In this document: positions 55,537 to 63,991 of the stretch, one piece after another
How positions within the stretch are numbered: position 1 is the first letter of the stretch
Layout: every line of letters starts with the position of its first letter
DNA from: Nanchangia anserum
GTDB taxonomy: Bacteria; Actinomycetota; Actinomycetes; Actinomycetales; Actinomycetaceae
DNA length: 64,000 bases
NCBI RefSeq assembly: GCF_015240065.1
Contig: NZ_CP060506.1
Coordinates: 1,843,498-1,907,497, forward strand
Direction of reading: 5' to 3'
The notes under the pieces: model-generated
What the model was told of the DNA's origin: nothing
The model's input: the letters and a program-made list of their open reading frames with translations, nothing else
Database searches by the model: none
Made by a program: the position numbers and the translations under genes

Positions 55537-56646
55537 ATGACTGAGTCCGAAAACGGCCGCGAGGATGCGGCCTCCTCGGCATCCGAGAAGTTGCATGAGG
55601 CCATGATCGACTACGTTCGCGCGTCCCGCGATGCTTCGCCCGACGTGGATCGTCCGGCAGGCTTCACCAGTTACGGCGGCACTACGCCTGTCACCGTCGC
55701 CGTCATCTCGGGCGGCACTCTGCACGAGCGGGACGTCTCACTGCGCTCAGGGTCGCGCCTGGCCCACGCGTTGCGGCTCGCCGGGGCACAGGTGCGCCAA
55801 ATCGACATGTCACCCGACCTCATCACTCGGCTGCGTCGCTGCACCCCCGATGTCGTGTGGCCAATGATCCACGGCGTCGAGGGCGAAGACGGCTCCCTAC
55901 AGGACCTATTGGAGCTGTGTGGCTGGGGCTACGTCGGCACTGAACCTGCTGGCTGTCGCATCGCCACCGCCAAGCCGGTTGCGAAGGCCGTCGTTGCAAA
56001 AAACGGCTTGGCAACACCGAACGCGGTGGCGCTTCCGCAGAGCGTCTTCAAGCGATTGGGAGCAGCGACGATTCTCGAGCAAGTCGAGGAGTCGATGGGA
56101 TTCCCCGTCATCGTCAAGCCCGCCAACGGGGGATCGGCGCTCGGCCTCTCGCTCGCCCGCGACGCCGAATCGCTTCGCATGGCTATGGTCGATGCATTCG
56201 CTTACGGCGAGCAGGTCGTCATCGAGCGCTTTGTCGAGGGCCGCGAAATCGCGGTGTCGATTGTGGAAGACGAAGACGGCCCGCGCGCACTGCCTCCCGT
56301 CGAGATTCGCACCGACGAGGGCACCTACGACTACGATGCCCGCTACGACACGGGTCGCACGGAATTCTTTGCCCCCGCTCCCCTGTCCGCCGAACAGCAC
56401 ACGGCCGTCACTGAACTGGCACTGTCGTGCCACCGCGTGCTGGAGCTGCGCGACTACTCTCGCATCGACGTCATCCTGGACGCCGATGACAACGCGTGGT
56501 TTATCGACGCCAACGTGACGCCGGGCATGACGGATACGTCTCTATTTCCGCTGGCCGCCGAGGCCGACAGCTCGTTTACGACTCTCGTTGCCGGCCTCGT
56601 ACAACGCGCCCTCGCACGTACGCAGGACGCAGGTGGCCACTCCTAA
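55537..56646 (+). CDS. D-alanine--D-alanine ligase-like ATP-grasp protein
   Basis: A 369-residue ATP-grasp ligase. AVISGGTLHERDVSLRSG is the Ddl N-terminal motif (GGxSxEhevS type), WPMIHGVEGEDGSLQDLLEL is the HGxxGEDGxxQ motif, FPVIVKPANGGSALGLSLA the ATP-grasp lysine loop, and WFIDANVTPGMTDTSLFPLA the metal-binding end (N-x-PG-T--S--P). About 60 extra residues precede the core. It probably makes D-Ala-D-Ala for peptidoglycan, but a sole cell-wall Ddl elsewhere cannot be excluded. Good GGGAGG before ATG 55537. Confidence 0.88.
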   Translation: MTESENGREDAASSASEKLHEAMIDYVRASRDASPDVDRPAGFTSYGGTTPVTVAVISGGTLHERDVSLRSGSRLAHALRLAGAQVRQIDMSPDLITRLRRCTPDVVWPMIHGVEGEDGSLQDLLELCGWGYVGTEPAGCRIATAKPVAKAVVAKNGLATPNAVALPQSVFKRLGAATILEQVEESMGFPVIVKPANGGSALGLSLARDAESLRMAMVDAFAYGEQVVIERFVEGREIAVSIVEDEDGPRALPPVEIRTDEGTYDYDARYDTGRTEFFAPAPLSAEQHTAVTELALSCHRVLELRDYSRIDVILDADDNAWFIDANVTPGMTDTSLFPLAAEADSSFTTLVAGLVQRALARTQDAGGHS

Positions 56647-56663
56647 TCCGATTAACCGAAATC

Positions 56664-56700
56664 GAGAAAGGGCGCGCATCTCGGATGCGCGCCCTTTCTC
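56664..56700 (+). terminator. Rho-independent terminator after ddl-like gene
   Basis: Perfect 17-base inverted repeat with a 3-base loop (TCG), beginning with GAGAAAGGGCGCGC and ending CCCTTTCTC. The A/T-flanked ends make it usable in either direction. Confidence 0.9.
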
Positions 56701-56739
56701 ATATTGAGGTCCACGACGATGGCTCCTAGAGTGAGCACC

Positions 56740-57189
56740 ATGTGTGTTTCTCGTCCTCTTCGTCCCCTTGCCTGCCTCGGCGTGATCGGCTGCGGCGTGG
56801 CGCTGACAAGCTGTCAGAGCTCATCGAGTGAGCCGGCGGCGTCGTCAGCACCTTCCCCGACGGTCACCGAGACCGTGACAGAAACGCCATCCTCGTCTCC
56901 GAGTGAGACTTCCGCGGAGAATTCACGCACTCCCGATGCTGGCCACGCTCACGGCCCCCAGGTCACGCGACAGGGCCTGGACTACGACACGGCGACCCGC
57001 GCCTGTGACGCAAAGGCAACTGAGCAAGGGACAAGTATTGACTGGGACGGAGGACTTCTCCTTTCCAAGGTCGGCGGTGACAAGTTCATCCTCAAGGCAC
57101 GCGTCGCCAACGGGCAATCAGTGGCTCATTGCATCGTCATCGGCACCGCGCAAGCACCCTCGGTGGTCGAATTCGGCATCGACGGCTAA
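56740..57189 (+). CDS. Small lipoprotein
   Basis: A 149-residue protein with signal peptide and lipobox (CLGVIGCGVALTSC, with the lipid-bearing Cys before QSSSS), a Ser/Thr/Pro/Glu linker of about 60 residues and a compact C-terminal domain with two cysteines (RACDAKATEQG and HCIVIG) that could pair. No family recognised. ATG 56740 is chosen for a normal signal peptide; in-frame ATGs at 56704 and 56719 are possible. Its terminator hairpin contains a parS site. Confidence 0.7.
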   Translation: MCVSRPLRPLACLGVIGCGVALTSCQSSSSEPAASSAPSPTVTETVTETPSSSPSETSAENSRTPDAGHAHGPQVTRQGLDYDTATRACDAKATEQGTSIDWDGGLLLSKVGGDKFILKARVANGQSVAHCIVIGTAQAPSVVEFGIDG

Positions 57190-57210
57190 CGCGCTGGCCG
57201 CTGCCCACGC

Positions 57211-57242
57211 AGCCGGGATGTTTCACGTGAAACATCCTGGCT
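57211..57242 (+). terminator. Terminator of the lipoprotein gene containing a parS site
   Basis: A 16-base stem (one G-U pair as RNA) from AGCCGGGATG to CATCCTGGCT, followed by TTTCTTC. The centre is the full parS sequence TGTTTCACGTGAAACA (57219-57234). Confidence 0.7.
57219..57234. promoter_or_regulatory. parS: parS site 1 (perfect)
   Basis: TGTTTCACGTGAAACA, the canonical ParB binding site, within a transcription terminator hairpin. Confidence 0.95.
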
Positions 57243-57422
57243 TTTCTTCGTCCTGGCCACCACTCGACCGCCGTCACGGCAGCACCGATCTCGACCTTCG
57301 TGTCCGTCGTGCCCGGGCATGTCGTGACCGACCGTCCGCTTCACAGACCGTTCGAAACGATCAGGATTCCGCGCACCAACGACCAGCGCACTCAGAATCA
57401 CCGCTTACGTTACTGCTCGATG

Positions 57423-57438
57423 TTTTTCACGTGAAACA
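57423..57438. promoter_or_regulatory. parS: parS site 2 (one mismatch)
   Basis: TTTTTCACGTGAAACA, differing from consensus at position 2 (T for G). It lies in open intergenic sequence, not in a hairpin. Confidence 0.8.
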
Positions 57439-57718
57439 TTCGCCTACTGAGCACCCCGACGTTAGCGGCCCGGCTCCGCCGGATCGATATATCGCTGCAC
57501 TCTCCTCATGAGTTCCGCAGGCGTTGTGTTTGTGAGCAACCACTAGCGATCTCATTCCCCAGCCCACACGGCGATTCCTGTACCGTTGCAGCCCCTGCCT
57601 GCCGATCGTTATGTCACTTCGATTCTCAGCGCGTCGACCAGCAACAGTATCCGCAATCCACGATCGACCAGTGTCTCGACGGTTCCCCAGACGTGCACGA
57701 AAGCTGATCAACCGGCGG

Positions 57719-57764
57719 CGATGAGGGGCGGGGTGTTTCACGTGAAACACCCCGCCCCTCATCG
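57719..57764. terminator. 46-base perfect palindrome after parB, centred on parS
   Basis: Every base of 57719-57741 pairs with 57742-57764. It begins 11 bases after the parB stop and may terminate parB transcription (no T-tract follows), while the central 16 bases are parS. As double-stranded DNA it could extrude a cruciform. Confidence 0.7.
57734..57749. promoter_or_regulatory. parS: parS site 3 (perfect)
   Basis: TGTTTCACGTGAAACA at the exact centre of the 46-base palindrome downstream of parB. Confidence 0.95.
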
Positions 57765-57774
57765 GCTGTTACTG

Positions 57775-58929
57775 TCAGTGGCCGACGATCAATTCCTCGA
57801 TGCGCGCCAAGTCCTCGTCGTCCGAAAACTCGATGACGAGACGTCCACGGGTCTTGCCGCTGACCACCTTGATGCGTGTCTCCAACCGGTCGGTCAATCG
57901 ATTGACGATCGGGGTGTAGCGCGGATCAATCGCCGCGCCTGTCCGTCCCGAGCGCTGCTGCGTCTTTTCTGCGCGCGAACTTGCGGCTGCCCGCACGTCG
58001 CCCAGTGCAACGATCTCTTCGGTTGAGCGAACCGAGAGCCCCTCGGCCACGATTCGGTCGGCAAGGTATTCCATATCTGCCGGATCGCTCAGGCCCAGAA
58101 GTGCTCGCGCGTGGCCGGCTGACAAGACTTCCGCCGCGACACGGCGTTGCACACTCCCCGGCAACTTGAGCAGACGAAGGGTATTGGCAATCTGTGAGCG
58201 TGAGCGCGCGACCCGCGCCGACAACTCCGCCTGCGTGCACGCGAAGTCGTCCATGAGCTGCTGGTAAGCCGCGGCCTCTTCCAACGGATTGAGCTGGGAG
58301 CGATGGAGGTTCTCCAGCAAGGCCTCGCGCAACATATCGGAATCTTCCGTGTCACGGATGAGTGCCGGAATCGTCTCCAGGCCCGCCCGCTGCGCAGCTC
58401 GCCATCGCCGCTCACCCATGATGAGTTCATACCCCGCGCCCCCATCCGAGCCGGAGTCTGACGATGTTTCACGTGAAACATCCGCATCTTTCACGCGCCG
58501 CACGACCACGGGCTGAAGAACGCCGACCTGGCGGATCGAATCGGCGAGCTCTTCGAGCATTTCGTCGTCGAATACCTCGCGCGGCTGCCACCGATTTGCC
58601 ATGATGGCGGCCACGGGGATCTCACCGAACGTTGTATCTGCCAGGGGCACGAGATCGACGGACGCCTCGTCCTGTGACTTCGCGTTCTCGACGTCATCAG
58701 CGGCCTTACCCGTCTTCTTCTGCGCTGCCGTCTTCTGGGAACGACGCTTCGGTGTACCGGGCATCAGCAGGTCGCGGGCTGACCCGCCCCGTAATTCGCC
58801 CACCGCCGAATCACTACCTTGGCCAAAGATCACATCCAGGGGAGACGATGGTTGGGCCTGCTCATCCTGCTGTTCGTCGGGAATCAGCGCCGCGAGTCCG
58901 CGCCCCAATCCGCCCTTCTTACGCGCCAT
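57775..58929 (-). CDS. parB: Chromosome partitioning protein ParB
   Basis: A 384-residue CTP-dependent DNA clamp that loads at parS and spreads. N-terminal LGRGLAALIP; the CTP-binding boxes GERRWRAAQRAG and ENLHRSQLNPLEEAAAY; the helix-turn-helix (ARSRSQIANTLRLLKLP and LSAGHARALLGL); and a C-terminal dimerisation domain (LVIEFSDDEDLARIEELI). A parS site is built into the gene, coding residues 150-156 (DVSRETS) in a Ser/Gly-rich loop between VVVRRV and YELIMGERR. Overlaps parA by 11 bases. Confidence 0.97.
   Translation of the reverse strand: MARKKGGLGRGLAALIPDEQQDEQAQPSSPLDVIFGQGSDSAVGELRGGSARDLLMPGTPKRRSQKTAAQKKTGKAADDVENAKSQDEASVDLVPLADTTFGEIPVAAIMANRWQPREVFDDEMLEELADSIRQVGVLQPVVVRRVKDADVSRETSSDSGSDGGAGYELIMGERRWRAAQRAGLETIPALIRDTEDSDMLREALLENLHRSQLNPLEEAAAYQQLMDDFACTQAELSARVARSRSQIANTLRLLKLPGSVQRRVAAEVLSAGHARALLGLSDPADMEYLADRIVAEGLSVRSTEEIVALGDVRAAASSRAEKTQQRSGRTGAAIDPRYTPIVNRLTDRLETRIKVVSGKTRGRLVIEFSDDEDLARIEELIVGH
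58465..58480. promoter_or_regulatory. parS: parS site 4 (perfect), inside the parB coding sequence
   Basis: TGTTTCACGTGAAACA in parB, encoding part of DVSRETS at residues 150-156. Confidence 0.95.
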
Positions 58930-59821
58930 GACCAGTCACTTCCTTATGAGCTATCTCGTGGGCCAAGGCACGGTAACTCACCGCACCTATCGACGTCGGG
59001 TCAAATGTCATAATGGTTTCGCCGTAGCTCGGCGCTTCCGATAACCGAACGGTTCGCGGAATCGTCGTCTCGAAGGCGTCAGAGGGGAACGCCCGGCGAA
59101 CCTCTTCACTGACCTCGCGGGCAAGGTTCGTTCGGTTGTCCATCATCGTCAGCACAATCCCTAAGATGACCAGCTCGCGATTCATGGCGCGCGTGATCTT
59201 GCCGATGGTCGTGCGCAGCATCGATACGCCTTCGAGCGCGTAATACTCTGCCTGAATCGGAATCAGAACTTCTTTTGCCGCAATGAAGGCGTTGAGCGTC
59301 AAGAGGCCGAGGCTAGGTGGGCAATCGATAAAGATGTAGTCGACCTTCGTATAGGTCATTGTAAATTTATCGATCGCTCGTCGCAGTTGAAATTCGCGCT
59401 GGGGGACATCGATCAGTTCGATATCGGCACCCGACAGATCGATCGTTGCGGGGACGACGTAGAGATTATCGACGCTCGGGCACTTTTGAACGACATCGGC
59501 AATCCCTGCACGCGAAATGAGGACCTCGTACGTGCCCGCAGTTCCCGGCGCATGATCGATGTGCATTGCCGTCGTCGCGTTCCCCTGAGGGTCGGCGTCG
59601 ATAACGACGACGTTCATCCCCTCCTGGGCCAGAGCGGCCGCGACGTTGACCGTTGTTGTCGTCTTGCCAACACCGCCCTTTTGATTGGCTACGGCGATGA
59701 TGCGCGTCTGACGCGGCGCCGTGATGGTGTCGGCATCAAGGTAGCGTTGCAGCCGCTGCTTGAGCGAGAGGGTAGCCGCAATCGGGGTCTGTCCCTGCGC
59801 ACCCGTGGCTGTGTCCGGCAT
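58919..59821 (-). CDS. parA: Chromosome partitioning ATPase ParA
   Basis: A 300-residue ParA/Soj ATPase. Deviant Walker A VANQKGGVGKTTTTVNVA, VVVIDADPQGNAT, YIFIDCPPSLGLLTLNA and the DNA-binding EVRRAFPSDAF and RTVRLSEAPSYGE segments are present. It moves ParB-parS complexes along the nucleoid. The stop lies within the parB start; 122 bases separate it from rsmG. Confidence 0.97.
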   Translation of the reverse strand: MPDTATGAQGQTPIAATLSLKQRLQRYLDADTITAPRQTRIIAVANQKGGVGKTTTTVNVAAALAQEGMNVVVIDADPQGNATTAMHIDHAPGTAGTYEVLISRAGIADVVQKCPSVDNLYVVPATIDLSGADIELIDVPQREFQLRRAIDKFTMTYTKVDYIFIDCPPSLGLLTLNAFIAAKEVLIPIQAEYYALEGVSMLRTTIGKITRAMNRELVILGIVLTMMDNRTNLAREVSEEVRRAFPSDAFETTIPRTVRLSEAPSYGETIMTFDPTSIGAVSYRALAHEIAHKEVTGHGA

Positions 59822-59943
59822 CCGCTTGTCCTCCCTCGTGCGTACCGTCCCTCCAGCCTAGCGGTCGCGCCCCACAGCTTCGATCGCGCACGCTGCCGCG
59901 TCACGCACACGCCGGGCACAGTCACCCCGGCACAGAAACAGGT

Positions 59944-60621
59944 CTACCGACGTTTTGTCGCCACGACGATGCGTGAGGGCTCTTCGTCCATGGGATTTAT
60001 CACCTCATGAACACCGACATCGATGAGTCCCGCCTTCTTGAGGTCGTAGCGCGCGGCCTCGATCTCTTCGCCGGCGCGGCGGCCTTTGATCGCGAGCAAC
60101 TGCCCGCCACCGGACACGAGGTGCCCGCTGATCCGAACGAGCTTACTCATCGCCGCGACTGCCCGTGACGTCACATAATCGAACTTCACGCGTTTAGGCA
60201 GATCCGTCGAGCGTGCATTGACGATATCGACGTTGTCGAGATCGAGTTCGCCGACAACCTCGCTCAGCCACTGTACGCGCCGCTCCATGGCCTCGATGAG
60301 GACGACCTGAGCATCCGGGCGCTGACAGGCGAGGACAATGCCCGGTAAGCCGGCCCCGGAACCTACGTCGGCGATTGTCACGTCGCGCGAGTCGGGAATG
60401 AATTTCGCGACCGCCGCGCAATTAAGGAGGTGGCGCGACCACAGCCGTGAGACCTCGCGAGGTCCGATGAGGCCGCGCAGCTCGCCCTCATCGACGAGCA
60501 TCTGACCGAAGTAGGCGATCGGCGCGAATGCCGCTCCCAGGTAGTCGTGCGCAGCGTCGCTCGGCTCTTCTACCGAGGGCGATACCTCCGAGGAGTCAGC
60601 GAGCGAGACCGACTCGCTCAC
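59944..60621 (-). CDS. rsmG: 16S rRNA (guanine527-N7)-methyltransferase RsmG
   Basis: A 225-residue SAM-dependent methyltransferase (GidB). EVSRLWSRHLLNCAAVAKFI, the SAM loop IADVGSGAGLPGIVLA, VLIEAMERRVQWLSEVV and VTSRAVAAMSKLV are typical. Four-base overlap with jag upstream. Confidence 0.96.
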   Translation of the reverse strand: MSESVSLADSSEVSPSVEEPSDAAHDYLGAAFAPIAYFGQMLVDEGELRGLIGPREVSRLWSRHLLNCAAVAKFIPDSRDVTIADVGSGAGLPGIVLACQRPDAQVVLIEAMERRVQWLSEVVGELDLDNVDIVNARSTDLPKRVKFDYVTSRAVAAMSKLVRISGHLVSGGGQLLAIKGRRAGEEIEAARYDLKKAGLIDVGVHEVINPMDEEPSRIVVATKRR

Positions 60622-61262
60622 TCGTCGTCCTCAGCGAAATCTTCCGCATAGATGACGACGCAGCGGTTCGGCGAGGTTCCCTCAGACTCCGAATAGCACC
60701 CTGCGGCAGCGGCGACGTCGTGGCACACCTTGCGCTCGAAGGGGTTCATCGGCGCCAGTTTCACCGGTGCACCCGATGCCTTGACCTTCGTGATCGCCTC
60801 CTCGGCGATCGCCGTCAGCTCGCGCTTCTTGTCCGCGCGATAATTCGCGATGTCGAGCATGAGGCGAGAACGCTCGCCCGTGCGCTGCTGGACCGCCAGT
60901 CGCGTAAGCTCCTGCAGCGACTCGAGGACCTGCCCATCGCGTCCCACGAGACGCTTGAGGTCATGCAGGTCGCCACCCTCGGCCACGATTGCCACCATTG
61001 CCCGATCATTTTCGACATCGATATCGAGGTCGCCGCCAAGGTCGGCAATATCGAGCAATTCTTCGAGGTAGTCGGCGGCGTGATCGCCCTGCGCTTCGAG
61101 GAGCTCAATCTGAGAGGGGGACGCGTCATCAGTGCGCGCCGCCTGCGCATTCTCGGCTTCTTGCTGAGCCTGGACCGGATCACCCGCTGCCGCCTGGGCT
61201 TCGTCCTCAAAGGGCTCGCCCGCAGCGACGTCCTTTTCCACCGCTTCGTTGTTCTCGCTCAT
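60618..61262 (-). CDS. jag: R3H/KH domain RNA-binding protein (Jag/KhpB family)
   Basis: A 214-residue protein with an acidic N-terminus, a KH-like domain (VGRDGQVLESLQELTRLAV) and an R3H domain (NPFERKVCHDVAAAAG with SPNRCVVI). It lacks a true Jag N-domain, as in other actinobacteria. The family binds RNA and affects cell envelope and division. Starts 10 bases after the yidC stop. Confidence 0.93.
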   Translation of the reverse strand: MSENNEAVEKDVAAGEPFEDEAQAAAGDPVQAQQEAENAQAARTDDASPSQIELLEAQGDHAADYLEELLDIADLGGDLDIDVENDRAMVAIVAEGGDLHDLKRLVGRDGQVLESLQELTRLAVQQRTGERSRLMLDIANYRADKKRELTAIAEEAITKVKASGAPVKLAPMNPFERKVCHDVAAAAGCYSESEGTSPNRCVVIYAEDFAEDDE

Positions 61263-61271
61263 GACTCCTGG

Positions 61272-62628
61272 CTACTTCCTTTTGTTCTTTCGATTCTCGC
61301 GGGCTTGCCGCTTGCGTTCTTGGCGGCGCCTCTCCAATTCTTCGGGGCTAAGTTTCGCCGACTTAGCGTCCTGGCGTCGCTCTTCGCGGCGTTTCGCCTG
61401 TTCCTTGCGCTGGGCCTTAGTGAGATTGCGCGGCTGCTTTGACTGGTCGCGCGTACCCGGACGAACGTGGGCGTTTTGACGGGCCTCAGCCTTCTCGGAG
61501 GCCTCCATCATTCGCTGCATCATCGTCTTTTTCTTCGGGTCGCGATTCTTCGGGGGAGCGGCCTCGAGCTCCAGAGCTATACGACGATCGCGCAAGACCT
61601 TCTGGTGTTCGCTGCGCGCGGCCACCGCATCCACCATGTTCTCGCCAAGAGCATTCTTGGCCTCGGCATGAGCGGCATCGGACTTGGCCTCGGCACGCGA
61701 AAGCTTGATCTGCGCATCGGCGACCTGGCGATCGGTAACGCCGAGCGTGGCGATGCGGCGCTCGTATTCGGCGTCACGCGTGGCCTTAAACGAGTTGTAC
61801 TTCTTCTGATGGCGCACGAGCATCTTCTGTGTGCCGGAGAATCCGGTGTCGGCATCCAGTAGAGGATGCCCCACTGTTGCAGCAGCGAGAACAGCATGGC
61901 GACCATCCAGTAAATCAGCACGCCAATCTGGAGATTCACGCCGACGAACGCCATCATGATGGGCATCGTGTAGCCCATGATCTTCATCATGCGTGCGGCT
62001 TGCTCGTTGCTCTGCCCCATGTTCTTTGGTGCTAGCCACCCCATCGAAACGAACATGAGGATGACGTAGAGGGCGACGAGGACGACCGCAACCATGCGCA
62101 CATGCGAATTCGGCGCCGTCGTCATGGAGTCCGACAGGGGGCACCGAAGAACGTCGACGCTTCGATCTTCGCGGCAACCGCTTGGGTCAGCGGACCAAGC
62201 GACGGCTTAGCCCACGTGCCTTCGGCGATTGGCTTCGCCTCGGCGAGCACCCGGTACAGCGCCCACAGCACGGGCAGCTGAACGAACATCGGCCAGCACG
62301 ATGCCAGGGGATTCGCGCCGTATTTGCCATACAGCTCCGAAATCTCCAGGTTCATCTGCTTCTTGGATTCGGGGTCCGTACGCCCCTTGTACTTTTCCTG
62401 AATCCGCTTGATCTCGGGTTGGATCGCGCTCATCGCGCGCGACGAGCGCGCCGAACGCAGTGCCAACGGCAACACGATGAGGCGAACGACGACGGTAATC
62501 ACCAGGATGCCGCCGATCCACGCTCCCGACTCTCCGCTGCCCAGCGTGAGGAATAGGTCGTGGCAGACGATCCACAGCCACGCGATCGCTACCTTAAACG
62601 GGTAGAGGATCGTGTCTAAGAAACCCAT
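61272..62628 (-). CDS. yidC: Membrane protein insertase YidC (two frameshifts)
   Basis: Inserts membrane proteins with or without Sec. Frame 1 (ATG 62628) has MGFLDTILYPFKVAIAWLW, VRLIVLPLALRSARSSRAM, IQPEIKRIQEKYKG and ANPLASCWPMFVQLPVLWAL, ending at FFGAP. Frame 2 has MVAVVLVALYVILMFVSMGW and ARMMKIMGYTMPIMMAFVGV up to ILYWMP. Frame 3 has DTGFSGTQKMLVRHQKKY and a 120-residue, highly basic coiled-coil tail that can bind ribosomes. One missing base near 62141 and one near 61848 give about 452 residues. yidC is normally essential, so sequencing error is likely. Confidence 0.92.
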
Positions 62629-62631
62629 CGG

Positions 62632-62979
62632 TTACTTGGTCCTTTCTTTCAACACGCCGGCTTCACAGGTGCGAGCCGCCTCGTCGAGGTGACGGAAATG
62701 GTCGCGCAGTTCTTCGTCACTCATGCGCCGTGCGGGCTCGCCACGCCACTGCCCGGGAAGGGGCGGGAGATCGACGCCTCCCATCGACCACGGGTTGCAT
62801 CGCGCGAGGCGCCACAGGATCAACAGTGCGCCCTTCATCGTGCCGTGAATACGCAGACAATCGAGGGCGTAGGAGGAGCAGGTTGGGTAGTACTTGCATC
62901 GCGGGGGCAGCATCGGTGAAATCCACCGACGGTAGCCACGGATCGGCAGGGCGCACGCCCACGCCACCGGTGACCCCAT
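62632..62979 (-). CDS. yidD: Membrane protein insertion efficiency factor YidD
   Basis: A 115-residue protein of the YidD family, which aids YidC. IRGYRRWISPMLPPRCKYYP, then CSSYALDCLRIHG and WRLARCNPWSMGGVDLPP are diagnostic, with conserved Cys residues. GGGAG precedes ATG 62979. Ends 3 bases before the yidC start. Confidence 0.96.
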   Translation of the reverse strand: MGSPVAWACALPIRGYRRWISPMLPPRCKYYPTCSSYALDCLRIHGTMKGALLILWRLARCNPWSMGGVDLPPLPGQWRGEPARRMSDEELRDHFRHLDEAARTCEAGVLKERTK

Positions 62980-63006
62980 GACCCGCTCCCTTCTGCTGTG
63001 GTCAGT

Positions 63007-63375
63007 CTAGTCTGCCGCCTGACCGGGATCGGCGTCGATACCGACCTTGCTGAGGCCCTTGTCCAAGCAGGCCCGCAATTCAGCCGAGCTGGCCTGCGCG
63101 GCCGGGGCTTTCACGGTAATCACCAGGCGCGAGTAATCCTCGAGATCGCCGAGGTGCTCTCGCATGAGGTGACGTAGGCGGCGCGCCACTCGCTTGCGAT
63201 CGACGGCCAGCGGGATCTGGCGTTTAGGTACAGCGAAACCGACCAGCGGCGCTCGATGCTCCGACTGGCCGGTCGCGTAGTGCACGACGAAGTGGCGCGT
63301 GCCACCGTGACGACCCTTGCGTAGCGCGAATGTGAAGTCCGCGCCGCGAACCATCCGGTGGCGCCTGGGCAACAC
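63007..63375 (-). CDS. rnpA: Ribonuclease P protein component
   Basis: A 122-residue basic protein that assists RNase P RNA in tRNA 5' processing. The N-terminal HRMVRGADFTFALRKGRHG and the central VGFAVPKRQIPLAVDRKRV then ARRLRHLMREH match the family, although the usual RNRVKRR core is RKRVARR here. GTG start 63375, 3 bases after the rpmH stop. Confidence 0.93.
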   Translation of the reverse strand: MLPRRHRMVRGADFTFALRKGRHGGTRHFVVHYATGQSEHRAPLVGFAVPKRQIPLAVDRKRVARRLRHLMREHLGDLEDYSRLVITVKAPAAQASSAELRACLDKGLSKVGIDADPGQAAD

Positions 63376-63378
63376 CGC

Positions 63379-63516
63379 TTAGGCCGAGAGAACCTTGCGG
63401 CCCTTACGGCGACGAGCGGCCAGAATCGCCCGGCCCGCACGAGTGCGCATACGCAGGCGGAAGCCGTGCTTCTTCGAGCGGCGGCGATTGTTCGGCTGGA
63501 AAGTCCGCTTAGTCAC
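63379..63516 (-). CDS. rpmH: 50S ribosomal protein L34
   Basis: A 45-residue, highly basic protein read directly from the sequence: [18 protein letters not shown], then [20 protein letters not shown] and RKVLSA. It starts at GTG 63516 with AGGAGA upstream; a nearer ATG is out of frame. It is transcribed away from dnaA, the standard arrangement. Confidence 0.97.
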   Translation of the reverse strand: MTKRTFQPNNRRRSKKHGFRLRMRTRAGRAILAARRRKGRKVLSA

Positions 63517-63985
63517 TGGTCATCTTCTCCTGGTCACATCGCTGCCCACGCCGTGAGCAGCGTCGTTAAGGGTGCGCCACGAGGTTTGGACGTGTGGCGC
63601 GCAAACAACGTCTTAGCCTATGCGTGCTCCTTCAAACCGGTCAATCACGGTCGCGGCGTGTGTCGCACTCACCATGAGTTGGTCGCTCATACACAGCCTG
63701 GGGAGCGAACCATCCACAGGTCGTCGTCGCCTGTGGACAGGGCCTCTTGGGTGTTCCACATCACTTTCTCTCCTTGTTGCCAACCAAAACACCTCTGACC
63801 TGCATATATGGCGCTACTTACGGCCAGACCACAGCCCGAATGACATCGCTGTAGTTTTCCACAGACTTATCCCCAGGTTGGGGATAAGTAGGTGGATCCC
63901 GTATCCTCACACACAGGAAGCCCGCGCGAGATCGCGCCGTAAATCGTGAGCGACGTCATGATGTGTCGCACCGACAAGGAGATGG
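63517..63985. other. rpmH-dnaA intergenic region with DnaA-box-like sites
   Basis: 469 bases without a credible gene. DnaA-box-like 9-mers with one mismatch to TTATCCACA or TTGTCCACA are at 63732-63740 (TGTGGACAG), 63855-63863 (TTTTCCACA), 63867-63875 (TTATCCCCA) and 63879-63887 (TGGGGATAA), with weaker ones at 63711 and 63752. The pair 63867-63887 forms a palindrome. This probably regulates dnaA and may be part of the replication origin. Confidence 0.6.
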
Positions 63986-63991
63986 GTGAGC

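Larger units (their letters stand above)
57190..57774. other. Gene-free centromere-like region with three parS sites
   Basis: 585 bases between the lipoprotein and parB stops. I find no open frame with coding character, ribosome site or homology. It holds parS copies at 57219, 57423 and 57734. Together with the copy inside parB they form a cluster over 1.3 kb. Confidence 0.75.

Noticed and set aside
57427..57762. 111-codon frame on the minus strand beginning FHVKH after a few residues
   Set aside because: The apparent motif is just translated parS; no ribosome site and Arg-rich random composition.
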